Assembly (NCBI RefSeq): GCF_000382885.1
Contig: NZ_CAVK010000025.1
Location: 1 to 44,444, forward strand
Length of the DNA: 44,444 nucleotides
Origin: Sphingobium indicum BiD32
Lineage (GTDB): Bacteria; Pseudomonadota; Alphaproteobacteria; Sphingomonadales; Sphingomonadaceae
Direction of reading: 5' to 3'
Part shown: positions 16,853 through 24,289 of the stretch, piece after piece
How the letters are laid out: each line of letters opens with the position of its first letter
How positions within the stretch are numbered: the first letter of the stretch is position 1
Position numbers and translations under genes: made by a program
The notes under the pieces: generated by a model
Databases searched by the model: none
What the model was told of the DNA's origin: nothing
What the model saw: the letters and a program-made list of their open reading frames with translations, nothing else

Positions 16853-17449
16853 TCAGGCTTCTTCGGCCGGCGCTTCTTCGGTGAACGCGGCGAGGTCGCC
16901 GGGTTCTGCGTTGGGATCATAATCTTCGGTGAAGCCGGCTTCGTCCTTTTCAAACAGGTCGGCCATGACGTCGACGCCCTGGCTTTGCAGTTCGGCCTCT
17001 TCAGGCGAACGCGCCACGTTCACCTTGATGGTGACGGACACTTCGGGGTGCAGCGCGACCTTGACGTCGAACACGCCGAGCGTCTTGATCGGGCGTTCCA
17101 GAACGACCATCGACTTGGTGACGATGGTGACGCCCTGCGCCTGAAGCGCTTCGAGGATGTCACGTACCGCAACCGAACCGTAGAGCGCGCCAGCGTTGGA
17201 CGACTGGCGGATCAGGACGATCTGGGTGCCGTTGACGCCATCGGCAGCCGCTTCGGCAGTCGAACGGCGAGCGGCGTTGTCGGCCTCGATCTTGGCGCGG
17301 TTGGCCTCGAACACCTTTTTATTGGCGTTGTTGGAGCGCAGCGCCTTCTTGTTCGGCAGCAGGAAGTTACGGGCGTAGCCGTCCTTGACGGTCACGACGT
17401 CGCCGATGGCGCCGAGCTTCTCGATGCGTTCGAGCAGAATGATTTCCAT
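16853..17449 (-). CDS. rplI: 50S ribosomal protein L9
   Basis: This 198-residue large-subunit protein binds 23S rRNA near the L1 stalk. The N-domain MEIILLERIEKLGAIGDVV followed by VKDGYARNFLLPNKKAL is diagnostic. The C-domain ends near residue 150, with EVSVTIKVNVARSPEEAE. The protein is about 50 residues longer than the E. coli form, with an acidic tail (DYDPNAEPGDLAAF and EEAPAEEA). It is third in the rpsF-rpsR-rplI operon and ends before a strong terminator. Confidence 0.97.
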   Translation of the reverse strand: MEIILLERIEKLGAIGDVVTVKDGYARNFLLPNKKALRSNNANKKVFEANRAKIEADNAARRSTAEAAADGVNGTQIVLIRQSSNAGALYGSVAVRDILEALQAQGVTIVTKSMVVLERPIKTLGVFDVKVALHPEVSVTIKVNVARSPEEAELQSQGVDVMADLFEKDEAGFTEDYDPNAEPGDLAAFTEEAPAEEA

Positions 17450-17462
17450 GGGGCTTACTCCC

Positions 17463-17687
17463 TTACTTCACGATGTAGGGCAGCAGGCCCAGATGACGGG
17501 CGCGCTTGATGGCCTGGGACAGTTCGCGCTGCTTCTTGGCCGAAACGGCCGTGATGCGGCTGGGGACGATCTTGCCACGTTCGGACACGAAGCCCTGAAG
17601 CAGACGGACATCCTTATAATCGATCTTCGGCGCATCCTTGGCGGCGAAGGGGCAGCTCTTGCGGCGGCGGAAAAATGGGCGTGCCAT
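17463..17687 (-). CDS. rpsR: 30S ribosomal protein S18
   Basis: A 74-residue small-subunit protein that pairs with S6 on the platform. It has the S18 core [20 protein letters not shown] and the conserved end [13 protein letters not shown]. Arg/Lys-rich [12 protein letters not shown] marks the N-terminus. It lies between rpsF and rplI with 13-base gaps on each side, the standard order. Confidence 0.98.
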   Translation of the reverse strand: MARPFFRRRKSCPFAAKDAPKIDYKDVRLLQGFVSERGKIVPSRITAVSAKKQRELSQAIKRARHLGLLPYIVK

Positions 17688-17700
17688 GATCTATGTCTCC

Positions 17701-18141
17701 TTATTCGCCAGCGGTTTCTTCGCGGCGCGGGCCACGATCACCACGGTCGCCGCGATCTTCGCGCGGACCACGATCGCCGCGGTCACCACGGGGGCCGCGA
17801 TCGCCACGGTCGGGGCGGTCCTGCTTGCGCATCATGACCGACTGGCCAGCTTCCAGCTCATCGACCTTGACGGTCATGTAGCGGATGATGTCCTCGTTGA
17901 TCTGGGTCTGGCGCTCCAGTTCCGCGATCACGCCGCCGGGGGCGTCGATGTTCAGCATCACATAGTGTGCCTTGCGGTTCTTGGCGATCTTGTAGGCGAG
18001 CGAACGCAGGCCCCAGGTCTCGACCTTGGTCACCTTGCCTTCATTTTCTTCCACGATCTTGGTGGCGATTTCCGCCAGCGCGTCCACCTGCGCCTGTGCC
18101 AGATCCTGGCGCGCAAGGAACACATGCTCGTAAAGAGCCAT
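17701..18141 (-). CDS. rpsF: 30S ribosomal protein S6 with RGD-rich tail
   Basis: A 146-residue small-subunit protein. The first 100 residues are a normal S6 domain, with [19 protein letters not shown], the [20 protein letters not shown] strand pair and a [18 protein letters not shown] end. From about residue 105 to the end the sequence is a low-complexity repeat of Asp, Arg and Gly (RGDRGPRGD units) closing in EETAGE. Similar charged tails occur in other alphaproteobacterial S6 proteins, but E. coli S6 has only a short acidic end. It is first in the ribosomal operon. Confidence 0.97.
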   Translation of the reverse strand: MALYEHVFLARQDLAQAQVDALAEIATKIVEENEGKVTKVETWGLRSLAYKIAKNRKAHYVMLNIDAPGGVIAELERQTQINEDIIRYMTVKVDELEAGQSVMMRKQDRPDRGDRGPRGDRGDRGPREDRGDRGDRGPRREETAGE

Positions 18142-18437
18142 GATTATACCTTCTCTGTTGGCCGATTGCTGACGCCCACCCCATGTGGAACGCCCCTCCG
18201 GCTGTCGTCTTACATGCGCCGCAACCGGGCCGAGTCACCTCTGGCCCGATGCGAAGGCGCGCCTATGGCGGAAAGGCGGGCGAAAGGCAAGGGTGGTGGA
18301 AGATAAACACCATCCGTTTGCCCTGGGCGAAGTCGAAGGCTTGGCTTGGCTCCTATCCTTCGATACGCCACTTCGACAAGCTCGGCGGCTACTCAGGACG
18401 AACGGGGTGGGTGTGCGGGCGCGGAGAGAATGAGCGT
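18142..18437. other. Divergent region with a palindromic unit
   Basis: This 296-base gap separates rpsF (minus) from the permease gene (plus). It must hold both promoters. The only structure I see is a CTTCGACAAGCTCGGCGG unit at 18371-18388 followed by GGACGAACGGG, a partial copy of the repeat at 5472-5570. No S6/S18 leader structure or promoter could be identified with confidence. Confidence 0.5.
18371..18406. repeat. Single TTCGACAAGCTC-type repeat unit
   Basis: The segment CTTCGACAAGCTC followed after a short spacer by GGACGAACGGG matches one arm of the inverted repeat at 5526-5570. Here it is solitary and diverged, lying 32 bases before the permease start. Confidence 0.6.
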
Positions 18438-19838
18438 ATGGCAGTAGGCATTGCAGCATTATCCCTGATCCTGCTGATGATCGCGGCCTATCGGGGCATG
18501 AGCGTCATCATCATGGCGCCCTTGCTGGCAATGCTGGCGGTGTTGCTGACTGATCCTGCCGCTGTCCCGGCCGCCTTTTCCGGCCTGTTCATGGACAAGG
18601 TGGGGAGCTTCCTCAAACTATATTTCCCCGTGTTCCTGCTGGGCGCCATGTTCGGCAAGCTGGTCGAAATTTCGGGATTTTCGCGTGCGATCGTGACGGC
18701 GGTGATCGGCATTGTCGGGGCGGGGCGGGCGATTCCGGCGATCATGGCGGTTACCGCGCTGCTGACCTATGGCGGCGTGTCGGTGTTCGTCGCGGTGTTC
18801 GCCGTCTATCCCTTCGCCGCCGAGATGTTTCGCCGCGCCGACATCCCCAAGCGGCTGGTGCCTGCGACCATCGGCCTTGGCGCGATCACCTTCACCATGG
18901 ATGCGCTGCCCGGCACGCCGCAGATCCAGAATATCATCCCGACCAGCTTTTTCGGCACCACCGCCTGGGCCGCGCCGGTGCTGGGGCTGATCGGCTCTGC
19001 CTGTATCGCGGCGATGGGGCTGGCCTATCTGGGCTGGCGGCGGCGCGCGATGATGGCGGCGGGGGAGGGCTATGGCGCGCCGGAGACTTTGGTGAATGAG
19101 CCGGAGCCTGTGGACGACGCAGCAAAGGTGCATCCGCTGGTCGCGCTTTTGCCCTTGCTGGTTGTCGGCGTGGGCAATCTGCTGCTGACGCTGGCGATCC
19201 CGCGCTGGGTGAGCGGCGATGTCGTCACCCTCTCGCTGGTGGGCATGGCCGAGCCGGTTGACGTCAAGGTGGCGCAGGTGTCGGCGCTTTGGGCGGTAGA
19301 GGGCGCGCTGCTGCTGGGCATCGCGACGATATTGGCGTTCGCCTATCGCACCGTGGCGAAACGTTTTGCCGAAGGATCGAAGGCGGCGGTCGGCGGCGCA
19401 TTGCTGGCGGGGATGAATACGGCGGTCGAATATGGTTTTGGCGCGGTGATCGCGGCGCTGCCGGGCTTTCTGATCGTCAAGGAAGCGTTGCGGGCGATCC
19501 CCGACCCGCTGGTCAATGAAGCGATTACCGTGACGTCGCTGGCCGGGATCACCGGATCGGCGTCCGGCGGTCTGTCGATCGCGCTGGCGGCAATGGCGGA
19601 CCAGTTCATCGCGGCGGGCGACGCGGCGGGCATATCGCGCGAAGTGCTGCACCGGGTCGCGTCGATGGCGTCGGGCGGCATGGACAGCCTGCCGCACAAC
19701 GGCGCGGTCATCACCCTGCTGGCGGTGACGGGCCTGACCCATCGGCAGGCCTATAAGGATATTTTCGCGCTGACGCTGATCAAGACGGTGACGGTGTTCA
19801 TCGTGATCGCGGTCTATTATCTGACCGGGCTGGTGTAG
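18438..19838 (+). CDS. GntP family organic acid permease
   Basis: A 466-residue inner-membrane transporter with about 12 hydrophobic helices. The N-terminal RGMSVIIMAPLLAMLAVLLT pattern fits the GntP family. So do the central TYGGVSVFVAVFAVYPFAAE and ITFTMDALPGTPQIQNIIPT segments. GntP proteins carry gluconate, D-serine, hydroxybutyrate or similar acids with protons, and the substrate here cannot be read from sequence. GGAGAG lies about 10 bases before ATG 18438. Its stop is only 6 bases from the BLUF gene stop on the other strand. Confidence 0.88.
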   Translation: MAVGIAALSLILLMIAAYRGMSVIIMAPLLAMLAVLLTDPAAVPAAFSGLFMDKVGSFLKLYFPVFLLGAMFGKLVEISGFSRAIVTAVIGIVGAGRAIPAIMAVTALLTYGGVSVFVAVFAVYPFAAEMFRRADIPKRLVPATIGLGAITFTMDALPGTPQIQNIIPTSFFGTTAWAAPVLGLIGSACIAAMGLAYLGWRRRAMMAAGEGYGAPETLVNEPEPVDDAAKVHPLVALLPLLVVGVGNLLLTLAIPRWVSGDVVTLSLVGMAEPVDVKVAQVSALWAVEGALLLGIATILAFAYRTVAKRFAEGSKAAVGGALLAGMNTAVEYGFGAVIAALPGFLIVKEALRAIPDPLVNEAITVTSLAGITGSASGGLSIALAAMADQFIAAGDAAGISREVLHRVASMASGGMDSLPHNGAVITLLAVTGLTHRQAYKDIFALTLIKTVTVFIVIAVYYLTGLV

Positions 19839-19844
19839 CGCGGA

Positions 19845-20252
19845 TCAGGCCGTCGGACGGTGCAGCTCCGCCGATCCCAGAAAATGGGCGCGGGTCGAAG
19901 GACCGGCGCTGGCCAGCAAAGCGGCGACCACATCCTTCAGGCTGTCGGACGGGCGGAGCGGATCGTCATAGGCCATGGCCCATCGGCCGAACTCGCGAGT
20001 GTCGATCATGCCCTCGCGCAGTTTGACCACGCCGCGATGGCGGCTGTCGCCATGGATGCGGGCAAAGATGTTCTCGACGGCGTCCTTTGGACCTTCCAGC
20101 ACCTGAAGGAAGCGGCGGGAATTGAACAGCAACAGGCCGGTCACATCATCGCGCCGGTTGCGAATCGCGGATGCATGCGCGATCGCGGCGCACTCCTGCG
20201 GCGTGACCGTCCCGGTGACGGTGCTGATATACATGATTTGATGCAATGACAT
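19845..20252 (-). CDS. BLUF-domain blue-light sensor
   Basis: A 135-residue protein made almost only of one BLUF domain, which binds FAD and senses blue light. The residues that support the photocycle are all present: Tyr8 in MYIS, Asn32, Gln50 in RRFLQVLEG and the Trp91/Met93 pair in RWAMAYDD. No output domain is attached, so it should signal by protein contact. Its start lies 53 bases from the left end of the IS630 copy, which separates the gene from the DNA formerly upstream. Expression could therefore depend on the element. Confidence 0.93.
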   Translation of the reverse strand: MSLHQIMYISTVTGTVTPQECAAIAHASAIRNRRDDVTGLLLFNSRRFLQVLEGPKDAVENIFARIHGDSRHRGVVKLREGMIDTREFGRWAMAYDDPLRPSDSLKDVVAALLASAGPSTRAHFLGSAELHRPTA

Positions 20253-20384
20253 GGTCGTTCCCGATGCTGCCCCCCCGGACTTGGGACTTGTGCGGGATAA
20301 TCCCTTACAGCGTGATGCGTGAAAATTGAATCGGGCGATTCCCAAGGTGCGAGATTTATGATTCTCTCGGGCTGGAGGTGGCCG

Positions 20385-20741
20385 ATGGGAAAATCGCATT
20401 CGATGGATCTTCGCAAGCGCGTGTATGGAGGCATCGAGACGGAAGGGTCGGCACGCGCTGCGGCGCGCCGTTTTGGCGTCAGCGCGAGCACGGGTGTGCG
20501 TCTGGCCCAACGCATGGCGAGGACAGGGTCGCTGGAGCCGGGTCGGCAAGGCCGTCCTGCGGGCGGGGGCAAGCTTGCGGCCTGGCGTGACCGGCTGAGT
20601 GGCTGGGTCAAAGTGGAACCGGACATCACCATGCCTGAACTGGTTGCGAAACTGCAGGCGAACGGTGGCCCTGCAGTCCACCCCAGCACGCTGTCGCGTT
20701 TGCTGTGCGCGGCGGGCTATTCTTACAAAAAAAGGCGCTGA
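20385..20741 (+). CDS. IS630 transposase, N-terminal frame (orfA)
   Basis: A 118-residue N-terminal part with helix-turn-helix DNA-binding motifs (ARAAARRFGVSASTGVRLAQR). A GRQGRPAGGG linker and a second helical region before the frame ends follow. GGAGG 8 bases before the ATG sets the start. The frame ends at TGA 20739-20741, just after the A7 run at 20727-20733. The transposase continues in the -1 frame. Confidence 0.88.
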   Translation: MGKSHSMDLRKRVYGGIETEGSARAAARRFGVSASTGVRLAQRMARTGSLEPGRQGRPAGGGKLAAWRDRLSGWVKVEPDITMPELVAKLQANGGPAVHPSTLSRLLCAAGYSYKKRR

Positions 20742-21343
20742 TAGCGACAGAGGCCACCCGCCAGGAGGTGGCTACGAAACGGCGGGACTGGCGTAACGGG
20801 CGTCAGCCGCGCATGCGCGAACAAGCGCACAAGCTAGTGTTTATCGACGAGACGGCAACCGCGACCAATATGACGCGGCAACGTGGTCGCGCCCCGAAGG
20901 GGAAGAGGTTGCGCGCGCATGCCCCCTTTGGAAATCGCAACACCCGCACTTTCATCGCGGCTCTGCGGCACGATGGGTTGACTGCACCGTGGGTCATCAA
21001 CGGCGCCATGAACCGCGATCTGTTCGAAGCCTATGTCGAAACGCAGCTCGCCCCCACGCTGGAACCCGGTGACGTGGTGATCCTCGACAATCTCTCGAGC
21101 CACAAGAGCGAAAAGGCCAAGGCAATCGTCAAGGAGCGCGGCGCGTGGTTCGTCTTCTTGCCGCCCTACAGCCCTGACCTCAATCCAATCGAATTGGCGT
21201 TCTCAAAACTCAAGGCGCATCTGCGCCGGATCAAGGCCCGCACCATCGACGACCTCGTCCGCGCCGTGGGCGATATATGCTCCTTGTACACACCCGAGGA
21301 ATGCATGAACTATTTCAAGCATGCCGGATATGCTTCAGATTAA
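20705..21343 (+). CDS. IS630 transposase, catalytic frame (orfB)
   Basis: The C-terminal catalytic part of the transposase, translated as a fusion through slippage at the A7 run (20727-20733); the ATG at 20705 need not be used. The DDE residues are visible: Asp in LVFIDETA, Asp in VVILDNLSSHK, and Glu in NPIELAFSKLKAHLR. The joined product reads SYKK-ALIATEATRQEV across the shift, which matches the continuous sequence of single-frame IS630 transposases. The boundary shown is the open frame, not a proven start. Confidence 0.88.
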   Translation: MRGGLFLQKKALIATEATRQEVATKRRDWRNGRQPRMREQAHKLVFIDETATATNMTRQRGRAPKGKRLRAHAPFGNRNTRTFIAALRHDGLTAPWVINGAMNRDLFEAYVETQLAPTLEPGDVVILDNLSSHKSEKAKAIVKERGAWFVFLPPYSPDLNPIELAFSKLKAHLRRIKARTIDDLVRAVGDICSLYTPEECMNYFKHAGYASD

Positions 21344-21401
21344 ATGCACGGTGCTGTAATATCGCGTATTTAACTTGCATCAGGCGTACGGAAACGCAAA
21401 A

Positions 21402-21433
21402 ATGCCCCAGGGGAGGAGAGATCCCTGGGGCAT
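21402..21433 (-). terminator. Intrinsic terminator of the RcnB-like gene
   Basis: ATGCCCCAGGG (21402-21412) pairs perfectly with CCCTGGGGCAT (21423-21433). Read on the minus strand the stem is followed by TTTTTG. It lies 18 bases past the stop of the RcnB-like gene. Confidence 0.88.
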
Positions 21434-21451
21434 GGTGCCGGCTGGCCCGCC

Positions 21452-21868
21452 TTAGCGGATCGCGCCGCCGATGACCGCGCCGATCAGGCCGCTGGTGATG
21501 GCGATCAGCAGCGCGTCGTTACCCGACTGGACCCACTGATAACCGCGCGGCGGGGTGTTCAGGCGATAGCCGCGATAATTGTTGATCACGCGATAGTTGC
21601 TCACCTGACGCCGGTCGAAGCGCTGGCCCTTGGCCCAGCGATGGTTCGATGCGGCATAGCGGTTGTTGCGCACATCCTTGCGAACCACCGTCCGCTGCTT
21701 GACCACGGTGCGACCGTTGGGCTTCTGCTTGACGACCGTGCGAGTCTGTTCCTGCCGGTGCTGCTGGCCATAGCGATTGCCTGGGCTCTGGGCCTGCGCC
21801 TGGCTGCTGATGATCGGGCTGGCGACCAGGGTGGTGGTGGCCAGTGCCATGAGGATTTTCTTGAACAT
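21452..21868 (-). CDS. RcnB family periplasmic protein
   Basis: A 138-residue exported protein. The signal peptide ends near SSQAQAQ. The mature part is rich in Arg, Gln and Asn (RTVVKQKPNGRTVVKQRTVV) and carries the RcnB core HRWAKGQRFDRRQVSNYRVI followed by a PPRGYQWVQ segment. A hydrophobic C-terminal helix (LLIAITSGLIGAVIGGAI) ends the protein. E. coli RcnB takes part in nickel/cobalt homeostasis, but most family members are uncharacterised. AAGGAG 7 bases before ATG 21868 fixes the start. Confidence 0.85.
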   Translation of the reverse strand: MFKKILMALATTTLVASPIISSQAQAQSPGNRYGQQHRQEQTRTVVKQKPNGRTVVKQRTVVRKDVRNNRYAASNHRWAKGQRFDRRQVSNYRVINNYRGYRLNTPPRGYQWVQSGNDALLIAITSGLIGAVIGGAIR

Positions 21869-22186
21869 ATATTGCTCCTTTGCCGTGTTGCGGGCGCCCT
21901 CTGCGGCGTCGAGAACAGAGATAGGAGGTGCTTGTCGCAGCCATGTGTCGGGGAAGGGCAAAGAGTGTCGGAAATTGTAACAGGCTGAGATTTAAGCTGA
22001 ATGACTGTTCAGGAAGGCGAGGTTTGGAGGAAGGAAGGTGGTTCGCGCGGAGATGCGGAGGCGCGGAGAATAAGTGTTTGGCAGAGCCGCGACGCGATCA
22101 GGCCATGGCTTTACCCAGCTATGGCGAATGATGTTTGGGTTGCGTCGCTTTCCCTCCGCGCCTCCGCGTGAAATAATAAAGGCCGC
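21869..22186. repeat. Intergenic region with a wide inverted repeat
   Basis: This 318-base gap holds no gene that I can support. It contains GCGGAGGCGCGGAG at 22055-22068 and its exact complement at 22154-22167, about 85 bases apart, each next to an AATAA-type end. The arrangement looks like a degenerate mobile palindromic element. The rest should contain the promoter of the RcnB-like gene. Confidence 0.65.
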
Positions 22187-23392
22187 TTATTCGTGCCGCA
22201 GCGCGTCTATAGGGTTGAGCGCGGCGGCGCGGCGGGCGGGGAAATAGCCGAACACCACCCCGATGACGGCGGAAAAGACGAAGGCGATGAGATTGACCTT
22301 CACGTCGAAGATGAAGGGCACCTGCATCAGCGGCGCGATGGCGAAGGAGGCGAGCAGAGCGAGCAAAAGGCCGATCACCCCGCCCAGGCAGGACAGCACG
22401 ATCGCTTCGACCAGAAACTGCATCAACACTTCGCCCGCCACCGCGCCGATGGCAAGGCGGATGCCGATCTCGCGGGTGCGTTCGGTCACCGACACCAGCA
22501 TGATGTTCATGATGCCGATGCCGCCTACCAGCAGGGATATTGCCGCCACCGCGCCGACGATCTGGGTCAGGATGGTGGTGGTGCCGGTCAGCGTGTCGCT
22601 GATCTGCTTGGTGTCGAAAACGTTGAAATTATCCTCGCCCCCCGCCTTGATCTGGCGGCGTTCGCGCATCAGTTCTTCCAGGCTTTTCTGCACGGTCGAC
22701 GTGTCATAGGCGTCATCCACCGCGATCATGATCTGGCTGATGTCGCGATTGCCGGTGAAGCGGCGCTGGACGAACTTGATCGGCATGACGACGACATCGT
22801 CCTGATCGCCAAAGCCGCCCTGACCGCGCGTCGCCAGCGCGCCGATAACCTGACAGGACACGCCCTTGATCCGCATCCGCTGGCCGATCGGGTCGCCGCC
22901 CTGAAACAGGTTGGTGCGCACCGTATTGCCGATGATGCAGACCGGGCGACCGGCCTCTTCCTCTTCGGGCATGAACAGGCGGCCGCTGGCGACCTTCCAG
23001 CTTTGCACCTCGAAATAGGCGGCGGTGGTACCATAGACGGTGGTGGACCAGTTATTGCCTTCATAAATGGCGGTGCCGCTGGACTGGGCCATGGGCGCGA
23101 CGGCGCGCACGCCGGTCAACTGGCTTTCGATGGCGGTGAGGTCCGCCGGTTTGAAATCGGGCGGACGCGGCCCGCCACCGCCACGGCCAAAGCCCTGGCC
23201 AGGACGCAATTGCAGCACATTTGCGCCGAGCGAACTAATCTGTTCCCGCACCGCCGCGGTCGCGCCATTGCCCAGCGTCACCATGGTGACGACGGCGGCC
23301 ACGCCAATGATGATCCCCAGCGTGGTCAGGAAACTGCGCAGCTTGTGCCGGTTGATCGCGCGAAAGGCGAGAATGATGGTGGTGCCTAGCAT
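22187..23392 (-). CDS. MacB-like ABC exporter permease
   Basis: A 401-residue inner-membrane protein of the MacB/FtsX type. One N-terminal helix (LRSFLTTLGIIIGVAAVVTM) precedes a large periplasmic MacB core domain (about 50-270, with SLGANVLQLRPGQG), then three C-terminal helices. The segment GIMNIMLVSVTERTREIGIR is characteristic. Here the ATPase is a separate gene. ATG 23392 is chosen because the first helix begins soon after and GGAAAGG lies upstream. The longer reading to 23671 runs through palindromic repeats. Confidence 0.92.
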   Translation of the reverse strand: MLGTTIILAFRAINRHKLRSFLTTLGIIIGVAAVVTMVTLGNGATAAVREQISSLGANVLQLRPGQGFGRGGGGPRPPDFKPADLTAIESQLTGVRAVAPMAQSSGTAIYEGNNWSTTVYGTTAAYFEVQSWKVASGRLFMPEEEEAGRPVCIIGNTVRTNLFQGGDPIGQRMRIKGVSCQVIGALATRGQGGFGDQDDVVVMPIKFVQRRFTGNRDISQIMIAVDDAYDTSTVQKSLEELMRERRQIKAGGEDNFNVFDTKQISDTLTGTTTILTQIVGAVAAISLLVGGIGIMNIMLVSVTERTREIGIRLAIGAVAGEVLMQFLVEAIVLSCLGGVIGLLLALLASFAIAPLMQVPFIFDVKVNLIAFVFSAVIGVVFGYFPARRAAALNPIDALRHE

Positions 23393-23403
23393 GACGATCC
23401 TTT

Positions 23404-23565
23404 CCTCTCCCCAGCGGGGAGAGGGATGCGGAGACTTGGCAGCTTGCTGCCTAGCCGTAGCTGGGAGAGGGGGAGAGCCAAAGGCTGTGTCCAGCCCCCT
23501 CTTCCAACTTCGCCTAACCCGCTGCGCGGGTAAGGCTGCGTATCCTTCTCCCCCAAGGGAGAAGG
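23404..23565. repeat. Palindromes in the ATPase-permease spacer
   Basis: The 190-base gap between the ATPase and permease genes is filled with short palindromes. CCTCTCCCC/GGGGAGAGG lies at 23404-23424 and CCTTCTCCC/GGGAGAAGG at 23544-23565. Pyrimidine-rich and purine-rich stretches lie between them. It is an insertion of intergenic repeat DNA inside an otherwise tightly packed operon. Confidence 0.75.
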
Positions 23566-23582
23566 TTTGACTTGCGCGCGGC

Positions 23583-24284
23583 TCACGCCGCCAGCCCCTT
23601 CTCGACCCGCTCGACCAGCCCGTCGCGGAAATGCACGATGGTTCGTGCGAACGCCGCCATGTCGGGTTCATGCGTCACCATCAGCACAGTGATGCCGCTA
23701 TTTTTGTTGAGGTCGGTCAGCAATTCCATGATTTCGATCGACCGTTCCGAATCCAGATTGCCGGTCGGTTCGTCGGCCAGCAGGACGTCCGGGCTGGTGA
23801 CGATGGCGCGGGCTATGGCGACGCGCTGTTGCTGGCCGCCGGACAGTTCGGCGGGGGTATGATCCCACCATTGTTTAAGGCCGACCTTGTCGAGCGCGGC
23901 CATGCCCATGTCGTAGCGGGTCTGCTTGTCCTCGCCGCGATAGAGCAGGGGCAGTTCGACATTCTCCAGCGCGCTGGTGCGGGACAGCAGGTTGAAGCCC
24001 TGGAACACGAAGCCGAGATAGCGGCGGCGCAGCAGCGCGCGCTGGTCGCGGTCGAGCGTTTCAACATGATGCCCCTTGAACAGGAATTCGCCCGCCGATG
24101 GCACGTCGAGACAGCCCAATATGTTCATCGTCGTCGATTTGCCGGAGCCGGACGGTCCCATGACCGCGACGAAATCGCCCTGCGCAATGTCTAGGTCAAT
24201 GCCCTTCAAGGCCTGAAACTCGGTCGCGCCGCTGCCATAGACTTTGGTGACACCGCGCAGGGTTATGATCGGGTCCACGCTCAT
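23583..24284 (-). CDS. MacB-like ABC exporter ATPase
   Basis: A 233-residue LolD/MacB-type ATPase. All nucleotide-binding motifs are intact: Walker A GPSGSGKST, signature LSGGQQQRVAIARA, Walker B VLLADEPTGNLD and the switch His in MVTHEP. It would energise the separate MacB-like permease, driving export through the adaptor and outer-membrane factor. It follows the adaptor gene by 5 bases. Confidence 0.94.
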   Translation of the reverse strand: MSVDPIITLRGVTKVYGSGATEFQALKGIDLDIAQGDFVAVMGPSGSGKSTTMNILGCLDVPSAGEFLFKGHHVETLDRDQRALLRRRYLGFVFQGFNLLSRTSALENVELPLLYRGEDKQTRYDMGMAALDKVGLKQWWDHTPAELSGGQQQRVAIARAIVTSPDVLLADEPTGNLDSERSIEIMELLTDLNKNSGITVLMVTHEPDMAAFARTIVHFRDGLVERVEKGLAA

Positions 24285-24289
24285 GGCGA

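Larger units (their letters stand above)
20306..21358 (+). mobile_element. IS630-family insertion sequence
   Basis: The element spans CAGC (20308) to GCTG (21356), about 1,049 bases, flanked on both sides by TA, the target duplication of the IS630/Tc1 group. Its terminal inverted repeats are imperfect: about 15 of the first 25 positions match, with CAGC, TGC and TGAA blocks shared. Inside are two overlapping transposase frames joined at an A7 run. All three catalytic acidic residues are present, so it may be active. Confidence 0.9.

Noticed and set aside
16853..17449. Possible frameshift extending L9 by about 50 residues
   Set aside because: The extra acidic tail is in one uninterrupted frame and ends before a normal terminator, so it reads as a genuine extension.
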